From contig JAJCZA010000017.1 in the NCBI GenBank assembly GCA_029262635.1, positions 1 to 64,000 on the forward strand: DNA of 64,000 nt, read 5' to 3'. The position numbers and the translations under genes were made by a program. This document shows positions 42,729-51,929 of this stretch, one piece after another; the stretch's first letter is position 1, and each line of letters begins with the position of its first letter. The notes under the pieces are model-generated. The model did no database searches. It was given only the letters and a program-made list of their open reading frames with translations, and was not told where the DNA came from. This DNA comes from Vampirovibrionales bacterium (GTDB taxonomy: Bacteria > Cyanobacteriota > Vampirovibrionia > Vampirovibrionales > Vampirovibrionaceae).

Positions 42729-43112
42729 ATGATTCATCCTGCTTTAAGACATTCTGTAGTCTCGACACACCCCAATGAGTTTAAAGGGCCATTATTTAAA
42801 GGCTCGCCCCCTAAATACACACACGAAACAGCCCTCGAAACCCTGAATCTATTCATGAATAGACAACGTTATGATGTCCATCGATTTATCCGGTTTGCCC
42901 CCAAATCCCAACAGGATTCCGAACTCAAAGATAAACTTCAGGAACTCCACACCGCACTGAAAGAGAATGCAGGCCTACTCGGTGAGGATAACACCGAAAT
43001 TAAAGCTACGCTGGGCTCTCTATTGGTTCACTTTGAAAAGGAGAGTGGGTTCTCCATCTTATTTGATTCTCCCATCTGGAGCGACATCCAAAAAGTCCTC
43101 GATAAACAATAA
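42729..43112 (+). CDS. Small lineage-type hypothetical protein
   Basis: A 127-residue soluble protein, helical after residue 35, with 'FKGPLFKG' near the N-terminus. Short proteins with such segments are common in the suspected phylum. It has no recognised domain. Intergenic space on both sides is short and no operon is evident. Confidence 0.55.
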   Translation: MIHPALRHSVVSTHPNEFKGPLFKGSPPKYTHETALETLNLFMNRQRYDVHRFIRFAPKSQQDSELKDKLQELHTALKENAGLLGEDNTEIKATLGSLLVHFEKESGFSILFDSPIWSDIQKVLDKQ

Positions 43113-43132
43113 GCGAGCTAAAAGCCTTCCCC

Positions 43133-43837
43133 TTAAGCCTTGTTTCTGGAGGTGAGTAAGCCATAATAACCCAGAGCAAAGAAGAGGCCACCGAGAAATC
43201 CACCGAGATGGGCAAAGATAGCGACATGGGCTTCCGTCAAATTCATGTAGGTGTAAACAATTAAGAGAATAATCAGACCTCGTAAGTCGCTACCAAAGCT
43301 ATTAGGGTGGGTCTTTCTCCGGATCAGCAAGTAAAACGTAAATGCCGCAGCCATAACACCATAATCAATCCCCGATGCCCCTGCCGCAACCGCAGGTCCT
43401 TGGCTATGCCAATAAATACCTGCCATATCCATAGCCAACATGGCCAGCGATGCTGTCAGACCCGAAATAATATAAAGATAAACCATATTCCGGGTGCCCA
43501 ATAGCGGCTCTACAATACGCCCGAACACCCATAAACCAAATGCGTTGCTCAACAAATGCATTAGGTTCCAGTGCAAGAGGTTCGCTGTTATTAACCGCCA
43601 CCACTCGTTATCGAAAGCCACACTGGGCGAATAATAGCTACCGATCGTTACCGCCCAGCGAGCGGGATGAAGAAACGAGGGGTAACACGTAATCCCATAG
43701 ATCACTCCGAGCAAAATAATCAGGCCAAACGTGGCGGGCAAAGGAGGGGCCGGCATTTGAATCGCTTCAGCCTCGTTAACGATTTCTTCGGGAATACCCG
43801 TCTTCTCCTCTGGTATTTCAGGGGGTTGTTCAGTCAT
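43133..43837 (-). CDS. Rhomboid-family intramembrane serine protease
   Basis: A 234-residue protein with six predicted helices and the family motifs: HWNLMHLLSNAFGLWVFG near residue 90 (His/Asn oxyanion region), AGASGIDYGVMA near 150 with GxSG and the Ser nucleophile, and AHLGGFLGG near 212 with the catalytic His. It cleaves membrane proteins within the bilayer. The N-terminus has a short Pro/Glu-rich cytoplasmic tail. It is transcribed away from gatB. Confidence 0.93.
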   Translation of the reverse strand: MTEQPPEIPEEKTGIPEEIVNEAEAIQMPAPPLPATFGLIILLGVIYGITCYPSFLHPARWAVTIGSYYSPSVAFDNEWWRLITANLLHWNLMHLLSNAFGLWVFGRIVEPLLGTRNMVYLYIISGLTASLAMLAMDMAGIYWHSQGPAVAAGASGIDYGVMAAAFTFYLLIRRKTHPNSFGSDLRGLIILLIVYTYMNLTEAHVAIFAHLGGFLGGLFFALGYYGLLTSRNKA

Positions 43838-43975
43838 TCTTCCATTCTATCACTGGTTCCCATCACCGTTCAAAGTAAAAATCATCCTAAAATAAGGCCC
43901 GCTGTGCTGGTGGATTTGGATCCGTGCCCTGCGTATAATAACGGCATCGAATCAAAATTTTGGGAGAGTTGCCTC

Positions 43976-45427
43976 ATGCCCCAAACGCCCACACAAACAG
44001 AGTACGAAGCCGTTATTGGCCTGGAAATCCATGTTCAGCTTCGCACCCAGTCCAAACTATTTTGCCCGGACAGCACTCGGTTTGGCGATGAACCCAACGT
44101 TAATACCTGCCCTGTGTGTTTGGGGTATCCCGGTGCGTTGCCCGTACTGAATAAAAAAGCCGTAGAATACGCCGTGATGCTGGGGTTGGCTCTAAATTGC
44201 GAGATTGCCGAGCTTTCTAAATTTGACAGAAAACACTATTTTTACCCGGACTTGCCCAAAGCCTACCAGATTTCTCAGTACAACATGCCTGTCTGCACCA
44301 ACGGCTATATGGAACTTAGCACCGGCACCCGGGTTCGCATCAACCGAGCCCACATGGAAGAAGATGCAGGAAAGCTGGTTCACGCGGGTGCCGAAGGACT
44401 CGCCGGATCCGATTACAGCCTGGTGGATCTCAACCGGGCTGGCACTCCACTTCTGGAAATTGTCAGCGAGCCGGATATTAAAAGTGCCGCTGAAGCCCGG
44501 GAATACATGACTAACATGCGCAACATTGTCCGTTACCTTGGCGTATGCGATGGGAACATGGAAGAAGGCTCTATGCGGTGCGACGTCAATATCAGCGTAC
44601 GCCCCAAAGGACAAACAGAATTCGGCACCAAAACCGAAATCAAGAACATGAATAGCACCCGAGCCATTGAACAGGCGGCGGAATACGAAATCGCCCGTCA
44701 GGTTCAAATTCTGGAATCCGGGGGAAGCATTACTCAAGCTAGCCGCCTATGGAATGAGGCAACGAGCGAAACCATGTTAATGCGAGTTAAAGAAGGCGAA
44801 GCCGATTACCGGTATTTCCCTGAGCCGGATCTCCGTCCCCTCCACATTAGCCGGGAATGGATCGAAGCACTCAAAAGACAGCTCCCAGAACTTCCTGAAG
44901 AACGACGTGCCCGATATATCAGCGAATTAGACTTCTCCACCCATGACGCAAGCATTCTGGTAGACGTTAAGGAGCTGGGTGATTTCTTTGACGCCGCTCG
45001 ACCCCACTGCCCTCACTACAAAACATTAGTTAATTGGCTCACCGGCGAAATTACCGCCTACCTCAAAACCGAAAAGAAAAGCATGGCTGACACCCGCTTA
45101 ACCCCTAATGCACTGGCAGAACTGGTGGAACTGCAAGAAAACAACACCATCAGCTCCACCACCGCCAAGAAACTCTTGGCCGAACTATTAGAAAAAGGCG
45201 GTTCACCCGCTAAAATCGTGGAAGAACGAGACATGGCGCAAATCAGCGATGTGGGTGAATTGAAAAAAATGGTCGAAGATGTCATTGCCAATAACCCCAA
45301 ACAGGCCCAACAATTTCGGGACGGCAAAGAACAGGTGTTGGGCTTTTTCGTCGGCCAAATTATGCGCGCCACCCAAGGCTCCGCCAACCCTGAGCTGGTC
45401 AATCAACTGCTTCGGGAACTGATTTAA
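43976..45427 (+). CDS. gatB: Aspartyl/glutamyl-tRNA(Asn/Gln) amidotransferase subunit B
   Basis: The start is at 43,976 (GGGAGAG upstream); the track ORF opens far earlier inside the rhomboid region. The 483-residue product has the GatB core: EAVIGLEIHVQL, KLFCPD, CPVCLGYPGALP, then YYFPEPDL-like YRYFPEPDLRPL, and a C-terminal YqeY-type tRNA-binding domain (~335-483). It transfers amide nitrogen to misacylated tRNA. gatA and gatC are not in this window. Confidence 0.96.
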   Translation: MPQTPTQTEYEAVIGLEIHVQLRTQSKLFCPDSTRFGDEPNVNTCPVCLGYPGALPVLNKKAVEYAVMLGLALNCEIAELSKFDRKHYFYPDLPKAYQISQYNMPVCTNGYMELSTGTRVRINRAHMEEDAGKLVHAGAEGLAGSDYSLVDLNRAGTPLLEIVSEPDIKSAAEAREYMTNMRNIVRYLGVCDGNMEEGSMRCDVNISVRPKGQTEFGTKTEIKNMNSTRAIEQAAEYEIARQVQILESGGSITQASRLWNEATSETMLMRVKEGEADYRYFPEPDLRPLHISREWIEALKRQLPELPEERRARYISELDFSTHDASILVDVKELGDFFDAARPHCPHYKTLVNWLTGEITAYLKTEKKSMADTRLTPNALAELVELQENNTISSTTAKKLLAELLEKGGSPAKIVEERDMAQISDVGELKKMVEDVIANNPKQAQQFRDGKEQVLGFFVGQIMRATQGSANPELVNQLLRELI

Positions 45428-45449
45428 TATTTTAAAAGGACACACACCC

Positions 45450-46685
45450 ATGACCACTCAAAGCAAAAAAACCATTCGGGACATTGCACACTGGCACAAC
45501 CAACGGGCGCTGGTTCGGGTGGATTTTAATGTGCCTCTAAATGAGCAGGGCGAAATTACGGATGACACCCGGATTCAAGAAGCCCTACCGACCCTAACGT
45601 ATCTAACAGAGCAAGGTGCCCGCGTGATTTTGGTTAGCCATATGGGGCGTCCTAAGGGGACGGTTAAAGAGGAGCTTCGGCTGACGCCCATCGCCAAACG
45701 ACTTCAGGAACTACTTCCTAACACCCCAATAACGGCCCTAAAAGAGGTTTTTTCATCCGCCGTGGAAGAGACGGTAAAAAGCTTAAAACCGGGAGCCATC
45801 ATTCTATTAGAAAACATTCGGTTTGAACCAGGCGAAACAAAGAACGACCCCGCTCTGGCTAAAAATCTGGCAAAATTGGCCGACATTTACATAAACGATG
45901 CCTTCGGTACCGCCCACCGAGCCCACGCTTCCACCGAAGGCGTGGCTCATTACGTGCCGGTAAAGGTCGCTGGCTTATTAATGGAACGGGAAATTCAAGC
46001 TCTCTCTAAAGTTGTGACCCGGCCGGAGCATCCGTTTACAGCCATCATCGGGGGCAGTAAAGTCTCAACCAAAATCACCGTGCTCGAAAACCTGCTAGAC
46101 CATGTGGATACGCTGATTATTGGCGGTGCTATGCTCTTTACCTTTCTGAAAGCTCAAGGTCATGCTGTTGGCGCTTCTATGGTTGAGGATAATTATCTAG
46201 AGATGGCTAAAGACTTGCTGGCGTTGGCTCAGCAAAAAGAAACCCGTATTGAACTGCCTCAACAAGTTGTGATTGCCGATGCCTTTAGCGAAACAGCAAA
46301 AACCAAGGCTATTTCCATTGAACTTGGTATTCCTGACGGTTGGATGGGACTGGATATTGGCCCGGATAGCATCGTTGCCCTGCAGCAGATCATTCGGAAT
46401 TCCAAAACCATCCTTTGGAATGGCCCCATGGGGGTTTTTGAGATGAAACCTTTTGCCCCGGGAACCCAATCCATTGCGGAAGGCGTGGCTAAGCAAACTC
46501 AGGTCGGTCCGTGCCAAAGTATTCTGGGTGGTGGCGATACGGTGGCCGCCATCGAACAGTTCGGCATTGATAAAACCCGCTATACCCATGTCAGTACCGG
46601 TGGCGGCGCCAGTTTGGAATTTTTAGAAGGTAGCCCTCTGCCTGGCATTGCCATTCTCGATGAGTCCGTCCCAACCGCTGTTTAA
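45450..46685 (+). CDS. pgk: Phosphoglycerate kinase
   Basis: The 411-residue protein shows the standard motifs: RVDFNVPL near residue 22, SHMGRPKG near 63, INDAFGTAHRAHAST near 150, GGSKVSTKI near 199, and the nucleotide loop LGGGDTVAAIEQ near 363. It transfers phosphate from 1,3-bisphosphoglycerate to ADP in glycolysis. It lies 22 bases after gatB and may be co-transcribed with it. Length and motifs are normal. Confidence 0.97.
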   Translation: MTTQSKKTIRDIAHWHNQRALVRVDFNVPLNEQGEITDDTRIQEALPTLTYLTEQGARVILVSHMGRPKGTVKEELRLTPIAKRLQELLPNTPITALKEVFSSAVEETVKSLKPGAIILLENIRFEPGETKNDPALAKNLAKLADIYINDAFGTAHRAHASTEGVAHYVPVKVAGLLMEREIQALSKVVTRPEHPFTAIIGGSKVSTKITVLENLLDHVDTLIIGGAMLFTFLKAQGHAVGASMVEDNYLEMAKDLLALAQQKETRIELPQQVVIADAFSETAKTKAISIELGIPDGWMGLDIGPDSIVALQQIIRNSKTILWNGPMGVFEMKPFAPGTQSIAEGVAKQTQVGPCQSILGGGDTVAAIEQFGIDKTRYTHVSTGGGASLEFLEGSPLPGIAILDESVPTAV

Positions 46686-46711
46686 ATGATTTTAAATCCT
46701 ATAAAAACAGC

Positions 46712-47140
46712 TTAGTTCCGCTCAAAGCTAAATATTTTGGAAAACACCACGCCGATCATTCCTATAAAGGGAATCGAGTAAATAAAGGGTAAAATACTGG
46801 TATTTAAGGGCAAGGGCAGGTAGGCTGAGAATAACCCATTTTCCAACTGCAGATCTCGAAACGTGAGATAGGCAAACGCCATATGGGCCAGCATAAAGAC
46901 AATAAATAGCGCCATTCCCTCACCGCCAATGGGTTTGATGTTCATGATCTGCCGACTAATTACTCCAGCCAAAAAGGTGCTGAGTAAGAGGAGAAAAATG
47001 CCTGCCCAGACTTTTTCATAGATTACATCATGGGCAAAGCTATAAGCGAACCAGCTTAAGCCAATTAACAGCAGGATAGGAAGCAGAGTAAACCCCACCA
47101 ACAGAAAGATTTGATTGATAAGACGCCAGAAGGTGGTCAT
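46712..47140 (-). CDS. Hypothetical four-TM membrane protein
   Basis: A 142-residue protein of four hydrophobic helices: IFLLVGFTLLPILLLIGLSW, VWAGIFLLLLSTFLAGVI, GEGMALFIVFMLAHMAFAYL and TSILPFIYSIPFIGMIGVVF. No charged or catalytic motif stands out. It lies between pgk and the PHP gene on the minus strand. Function unknown. Confidence 0.65.
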   Translation of the reverse strand: MTTFWRLINQIFLLVGFTLLPILLLIGLSWFAYSFAHDVIYEKVWAGIFLLLLSTFLAGVISRQIMNIKPIGGEGMALFIVFMLAHMAFAYLTFRDLQLENGLFSAYLPLPLNTSILPFIYSIPFIGMIGVVFSKIFSFERN

Positions 47141-47241
47141 TTTAAATGAAACTCTCTATATCACACGTGTACCCTATTATCCCATTAAATGTTATTATGT
47201 CCGATCTTTTTAATTTAGATCTCTCACAATAGGGCCGATTT

Positions 47242-48099
47242 TTAAGAAACTTTAAATGAGGCCTTGTGTCTTTGTTGATGCTCTTTTTTTAATTCGGCAT
47301 ACACATAATCCGGTGTATGAAGTCGGCTCAGAGCATTCTGATAGGAATCTGCCATCCCATGATAATCGGTTCCACCAGTGACAATCAGGCCATATTTTTC
47401 TGCCAACCCACAATGAAATTCGATAGTCGCTGGAAAATGACTCCGATGATAGGCTTCCAGACCTCGTAGGCCGTAATCCATCATTTCCACGACCAATTGT
47501 TCAATGTGTTCCATATCTCCCGGGTGGGCAATAACTGGAATCCCCCCACTTTCGCTGATAGCTTCCGCCGCCTCGTGGGGCGATACCGTACTGCGCCGAA
47601 CATAAGTAGAGGAATTACGCTTTAGATATTTACTGAATGCTTCAGAAATAGTGGCCGCTCCCTCTTTCTCCACAATGGTTTGAGCAATATGAGGGCGACC
47701 CAAACTGCCTAAATCACGGGATTGGGCCTGAATATCCTCAAACGTAATGGCAAGCCCGCCCTGACCTTGAAGGAGACCCGCAATTTCTCGAATTTGTTCA
47801 ACACGCGCTTCTTGATGTTTTTTAATCACCTTCTGTAGGGCTTTATTGTCTGTATCAATATAATAGCCTAATACGTGGACTTCTGTTTCCCGCTCAGCCC
47901 AAACCGTGTTGATTTCAATACCGGGAATAATTTCCAAATCCGTCCCCTTAGCGGCTTCGAGGGCAATAGCATAGGACTGGGTATTATCATGATCCGTAAT
48001 GGCCATGGCCTGTAGCTTAAACGCCAACGCTTCCCTGACAAGATCCTCCGTTTCCGAAGCCCCATCAGAGTATGTGGTGTGTAGATGTAGATCGATCAT
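47242..48099 (-). CDS. PHP-domain phosphoesterase (YciV/TrpH-like)
   Basis: The ATG at 48,099 follows AAGGA at ideal spacing, so the 6-residue track extension is dropped; 285 residues. Metal-ligand motifs in order: IDLHLHTTYSDG, ITDHDN near 40, GIEINT near 65, IAHPGD near 187 and GTDYHG near 245. Homologues are 3'-5' exonucleases or RNase AM-like enzymes that degrade short nucleic acids. Cytosolic. Confidence 0.88.
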   Translation of the reverse strand: MIDLHLHTTYSDGASETEDLVREALAFKLQAMAITDHDNTQSYAIALEAAKGTDLEIIPGIEINTVWAERETEVHVLGYYIDTDNKALQKVIKKHQEARVEQIREIAGLLQGQGGLAITFEDIQAQSRDLGSLGRPHIAQTIVEKEGAATISEAFSKYLKRNSSTYVRRSTVSPHEAAEAISESGGIPVIAHPGDMEHIEQLVVEMMDYGLRGLEAYHRSHFPATIEFHCGLAEKYGLIVTGGTDYHGMADSYQNALSRLHTPDYVYAELKKEHQQRHKASFKVS

Positions 48100-48277
48100 A
48101 CGGATTATCCTTGCCATTACCGGCGTTTCCCTTTATTCTACCACTCGTTCAGGTGAAATACTAGTGATATAGATTGGATAAGAGAAGTGGCTTATAACTT
48201 AAATAACTTGACCGACAAAACTTTTATTAATACAGTTGTAGTTGATTAAAACAATCTTCTATCTAAAGGAGAAATGA

Positions 48278-48775
48278 ATGACCACCCTGACAACTCAAGA
48301 AATCAAAGCTAACCTACCTAAAAACCTGAATATTACTTCTTCTGTTCCCAAAAAGGTAAGAAAGAAAGTAGGGCTTGCTTCGCTCCAGTTTTTAAACGGC
48401 TTTGAGGCCTTCCCAGAAAGTCGATTTCTATTTTCTCGAAAAACAAATATTTGGGGCCAAGATCAGGATACCTTTTCTCTGGAGACCCCCATTACAGCAG
48501 GTTCTAAAAAAGGAAAAGATGAAATAAAAACGATTAAGCGAAAGATGGGAGTCCGCCTATTTGCAGAGAATGAGCCGGAGTCGATAAAAAGCTTCCTGGA
48601 CAGCGCCTTTTATAGTCTCGTTCCGGGTCTCGGTGCTTATGCAAGAAGCCTAACAGAAGTCAAAGCCCGAATAAAAGGCCTCCCCTATGAACTAACCCCG
48701 CCACCGACCACTCAGTCTCCTCTTCCTCACCAGGACGTGCGGACTCGTCCAGTTAAGATTAGCTATTCGGCCTAA
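48278..48775 (+). CDS. Hypothetical protein with lineage-type C-terminus
   Basis: A 165-residue ORF with AAAGGAGA upstream. Basic N-terminal half, then LDSAFYSLVPGLGAYARSLT and a Pro-rich linker ending in VKISYSA. No domain recognised. The 17 bases of 3' overlap with the next minus-strand gene make the two convergent. Confidence 0.6.
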   Translation: MTTLTTQEIKANLPKNLNITSSVPKKVRKKVGLASLQFLNGFEAFPESRFLFSRKTNIWGQDQDTFSLETPITAGSKKGKDEIKTIKRKMGVRLFAENEPESIKSFLDSAFYSLVPGLGAYARSLTEVKARIKGLPYELTPPPTTQSPLPHQDVRTRPVKISYSA

Positions 48776-49238
48776 TTCCAATTGAATTTTTTGATTTCTT
48801 TTTCTCCCAAGAGTCGTGATATTGATTCATTAGTTTTAGAAAAGGTTTTGCGTCCTGAATTAACAGGGTTGTGCTGATATATTCACCTAAATGCCACACG
48901 CCTTTAGCGTCCTGATGATTTTTATACGTATCGTAAGCCAGCACACCGGTCTCATCAGCCGTTTTGGTGTGCCTCAGAATATACTCAAACCGGGTTTCTC
49001 CCGGATGTAGCGTGCCATCTGAAGCCTCGTTCCAGACATCTTCTAGATACAGCTCGAATACAGGGAAAAAATTACCGTTGAACCAATTTCTCAGCCGGTT
49101 CATCCGGGTATAGTTATCGTCTTCCTCTGCCGAAAGAAACGCTTGAACCCGCTGGGAAAAAAGCGCTTCCGTAACCGGGGCATTCTCCTTCAAATGCCCT
49201 GCCCGTTTTGGATCCAAACTCTGTATTATTTTTGTCAT
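48759..49238 (-). CDS. Hypothetical acidic protein
   Basis: A 159-residue soluble protein, rich in aromatic residues (RLRNWFNGNFFPVFELYLED). No export signal or known motif. It overlaps the 3' end of the preceding plus-strand gene. Function unknown. Confidence 0.6.
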   Translation of the reverse strand: MTKIIQSLDPKRAGHLKENAPVTEALFSQRVQAFLSAEEDDNYTRMNRLRNWFNGNFFPVFELYLEDVWNEASDGTLHPGETRFEYILRHTKTADETGVLAYDTYKNHQDAKGVWHLGEYISTTLLIQDAKPFLKLMNQYHDSWEKKKSKNSIGIRPNS

Positions 49239-49418
49239 CCTAATTATTATTGTAAGGGATTGGTTATTGATTTGCCGTTTAAAATGTAACTATTCTTTAC
49301 GTCAATCGGAACAAACCCATCCCTTCAGTAGACTTAACAGATTATGACCGATACAGTATTGGACTATCAAAACTGGGATGGATTACAATAACGGAATGAA
49401 AGAAGGTTAGAAACACTC

Positions 49419-50279
49419 ATGACTCCTCCATTAAAAGCCGTTACCACACCACTGGATGACGTACAAGGTTACGCGGATACCCGAGGCGTGGCCTTGAAGC
49501 AGGCTGGCGTTAAGCAGGTGGATATGCCTCTGAGTCTGATGGAAAAAAGCGGGGGCATTCAATCTATTAAGGCACGGGTTTCTTTGGGGGTTCATCTGGA
49601 AAAAGAATCCAAGGGCACTCATATGTCCCGCTTTATTATTCAACTCACCGAATGGAGCCGGGATAAGGTCATTACCCTGAACTTTAAAGACTTGCTGGAA
49701 GAAACGATGACCCGGCTAGACTCCAAAGCCGCTCATATGAAAATGGACTTTGCCTATTTTATCGATAAAAAAGCGCCGGTAACCCATTACTCAGCCCCGA
49801 TGGCGTTTCCCTGTTCGTTTCAAGCGAGTCTTATCCGAACATCCGAAAAGAAACTCAGCCACCAGCTTGTTCTTGGAGTGACGGTTCCTGTGGCCACACT
49901 CTGCCCATGCAGTAAGGAGATTTCTGACTACGGTGCCCATAATCAGCGAGCCGAAATCCGGGCACATTTGGTTCTCGACACAACCACCGATCATCAAATG
50001 GTTTGGATTGAGGACGTTGTTGCCGCCTTGGAAGAATGTGCTTCCTGTCCCGTTTACCCTGTTCTCAAACGGCTTGATGAGAAATACGTCACCGAGCGCC
50101 AGTACGATAACCCTAAATTTGTAGAGGATGTCGTACGCGACGCGACGCTGGTGCTTCGAGAATATCCGGGCGTCCTTGGCTTTTCCATTGAAGTCGAAGC
50201 CTTGGAAAGTATCCATGGTCATAATGCTTATGCCTTTCACGAAGAGAACGTTACCGCCACCCACGGATTGCACTCATAG
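49419..50279 (+). CDS. folE2: GTP cyclohydrolase FolE2
   Basis: The 286-residue protein has the FolE2 hallmark TLCPCSKEISDYGAHNQR near residue 165, where the Cys binds metal; ESKGTHMSRF near 67 and EECASCPVYPVLKR near 205 also belong to the family. It forms 7,8-dihydroneopterin triphosphate from GTP, as FolE does, but with other metals. It heads a folE2-PTPS-PTPS-SDR cluster. Confidence 0.95.
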   Translation: MTPPLKAVTTPLDDVQGYADTRGVALKQAGVKQVDMPLSLMEKSGGIQSIKARVSLGVHLEKESKGTHMSRFIIQLTEWSRDKVITLNFKDLLEETMTRLDSKAAHMKMDFAYFIDKKAPVTHYSAPMAFPCSFQASLIRTSEKKLSHQLVLGVTVPVATLCPCSKEISDYGAHNQRAEIRAHLVLDTTTDHQMVWIEDVVAALEECASCPVYPVLKRLDEKYVTERQYDNPKFVEDVVRDATLVLREYPGVLGFSIEVEALESIHGHNAYAFHEENVTATHGLHS

Positions 50280-50281
50280 CC

Positions 50282-50734
50282 ATGGCGCCGGTCTGCATCA
50301 CACGGAAAGTTCGGTTTGCGGCGGCTCATTATTTTTACCTTCCAGAATACTCTGAAGCGGAAAATTTTCAGCAGTTTGGAAAATCCGCCAACCGCCATGG
50401 CCACGGTCATAATTATGAAGTAGAGGTAGCCGTTGAGGGAGAATTGAACCCTGAAACCGGTATGGTAATCAACTTAACTCAACTTAAATCCCTATTAAAT
50501 GAAGAGGTGGTTGAGCCATTGGATTTCAAAAACCTGAATCAGGAAGTGCCCTTTTTTAAAGACCGTCTTCCCTCACTGGAATCTCTGGTGCTTTATATCT
50601 GGAATCGATTGGAGCCTCGGTTAAACGCCCGACACCTAAAATTAATTTGGGTTAAAATAGCCGAAGACGACGATTTGTACGCCACCTACTTCGGTGAGGC
50701 CATTAACGCCCCCAATTTTGAGAATGCTCCATGA
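50282..50734 (+). CDS. PTPS-fold protein with altered catalytic residues
   Basis: The 150-residue PTPS paralogue keeps the zinc ligands (AAAHYFY, and GHGHNY) and the ligand-anchoring Glu (KIAEDDD). The catalytic Cys of GKCNNP is replaced by Ser (FGKSANRHGHGHNY) and the catalytic Asp-His pair by Asp-Phe (PLDFKNLNQE). It therefore probably cannot do the standard reaction. It may form a heteromer with the active copy, bind pterin, or carry out a different reaction. Start is 2 bases after folE2 and it overlaps the second copy (ATGA). Confidence 0.88.
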   Translation: MAPVCITRKVRFAAAHYFYLPEYSEAENFQQFGKSANRHGHGHNYEVEVAVEGELNPETGMVINLTQLKSLLNEEVVEPLDFKNLNQEVPFFKDRLPSLESLVLYIWNRLEPRLNARHLKLIWVKIAEDDDLYATYFGEAINAPNFENAP

Positions 50735-51153
50735 TTTATTTGACCCGACGCTATGATTTTTCCGCCAGTCATCGACTGTATAACCCTGATTTTTCCGACG
50801 AGAAAAATTGGGCCGTCTTTGGCAAATGCAATAACCCCAATGGCCATGGCCATAACTACGAGCTCGAGATCACCGTCAAAGGCCAGCCCGATCCTCGAAC
50901 CGGTCTGATTATTGATTTGGCCGAATTTAACCAGCAAGTCAACAGCCGCATTATTGATTTGTTGGATCATAAAGACTTGAATCGGGATGTGAGCTTTATG
51001 GCCGATCAGATCCCCACGTCGGAAAACATCGTAATCGCCATTTGGAATGAACTGGTGCCATATATTCCGGCGCCTGCAACCCTCCATAAATTGCGCCTTA
51101 TGGAATCTCGCAATAATTATGCTGAATATCAGGGCGCATCATTGCTTCGTTAG
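50731..51153 (+). CDS. 6-pyruvoyl-tetrahydropterin synthase (PTPS)
   Basis: A 140-residue PTPS. SASHRLY, VFGKCNNPNGHGHNY with the catalytic Cys, LLDHKDLNRDV with catalytic Asp-His and LRLMESRNNYAEY with the substrate Glu are all present, and its motifs resemble eukaryotic PTPS more than QueD. It converts dihydroneopterin triphosphate to 6-pyruvoyl-tetrahydropterin. It overlaps the inactive-looking paralogue by four bases. Confidence 0.93.
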   Translation: MIYLTRRYDFSASHRLYNPDFSDEKNWAVFGKCNNPNGHGHNYELEITVKGQPDPRTGLIIDLAEFNQQVNSRIIDLLDHKDLNRDVSFMADQIPTSENIVIAIWNELVPYIPAPATLHKLRLMESRNNYAEYQGASLLR

Positions 51154-51173
51154 TTTAAAGGATCTTCTCCCCC

Positions 51174-51914
51174 ATGACTTTATCCCTCAAAAATCAGGTG
51201 GCTCTAATCACCGGTGCCGGTAGCGGTATTGGCTTGGCAACCGCTCATGCCTTGGCCTCAGAAGGAATTCGCCTGGTACTTTCGGGTCGGACCGTTTCAA
51301 AATTAGAAAAACTAGCGAATGATTTAAAACAGACCCTCCCGGAAGCCGACGTTCTCATCCTCCCCGCCGATGTAAGCAACCCCACTCAGGTTAACACACT
51401 CGTCACTCAAGCTCTGGAAAAGTTTCAGCGCATTGATATTTTGATTAATAACGCCGGGGTGGCCGGAAAAACCGCCTTGCTTCAGGAGATCCCGACTGAA
51501 GAAGTTCACCGGATCATTGATACCAACCTCAAAGGCGCTATTTTTGTTATGCAGGCCGTTTTACTTCACGCCATGGTTCCCCGACAAGCGGGGACTATTA
51601 TTAATATTAACTCCGTCTCCGGAAAAACCGCCTTTCCCTTCTGGAGCCTCTATGATGCTTCTAAATTTGGCCTGCGAGCCATTACCGAAGCCGTCGCTGA
51701 AGAACAACGAAGCAATAATATTAAGGTAACGAGTATTTACCCGGGTGCCGTAGATACTCCCCTCTGGGAAACCGTCGAACTCGACCACGAACCCCAGCGA
51801 GAGGGCATGCTGGACAGTCAGACCATTGCGGATACGGTACTGTACATTCTGCGTCAGCCGAAAAAAGCATTTATCCCTGAAATCACCCTAGAGCCCCTGC
51901 AACCGGCCCTATAG
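51174..51914 (+). CDS. Short-chain dehydrogenase, possible sepiapterin reductase
   Basis: A 246-residue SDR with TGAGSGIG (NADPH binding) near residue 14, NNAG near 92, the Ser of NINSVSGK and YDASKFG (YxxxK) near 157. As the fourth gene of a folE2-PTPS-PTPS-SDR row, it could reduce 6-pyruvoyl-tetrahydropterin to tetrahydrobiopterin, as cyanobacterial and Chlorobium SDRs do. SDR substrates are hard to call from sequence, so fatty-acid or sugar reductase roles remain possible. Confidence 0.85.
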   Translation: MTLSLKNQVALITGAGSGIGLATAHALASEGIRLVLSGRTVSKLEKLANDLKQTLPEADVLILPADVSNPTQVNTLVTQALEKFQRIDILINNAGVAGKTALLQEIPTEEVHRIIDTNLKGAIFVMQAVLLHAMVPRQAGTIININSVSGKTAFPFWSLYDASKFGLRAITEAVAEEQRSNNIKVTSIYPGAVDTPLWETVELDHEPQREGMLDSQTIADTVLYILRQPKKAFIPEITLEPLQPAL

Positions 51915-51929
51915 AGGGGTCAAAACTCT

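Noticed and set aside
43667-43975. N-terminal extension of GatB
   Set aside because: It overlaps the rhomboid gene and its promoter; the ATG at 43,976 has a ribosome site and the conserved GatB start.
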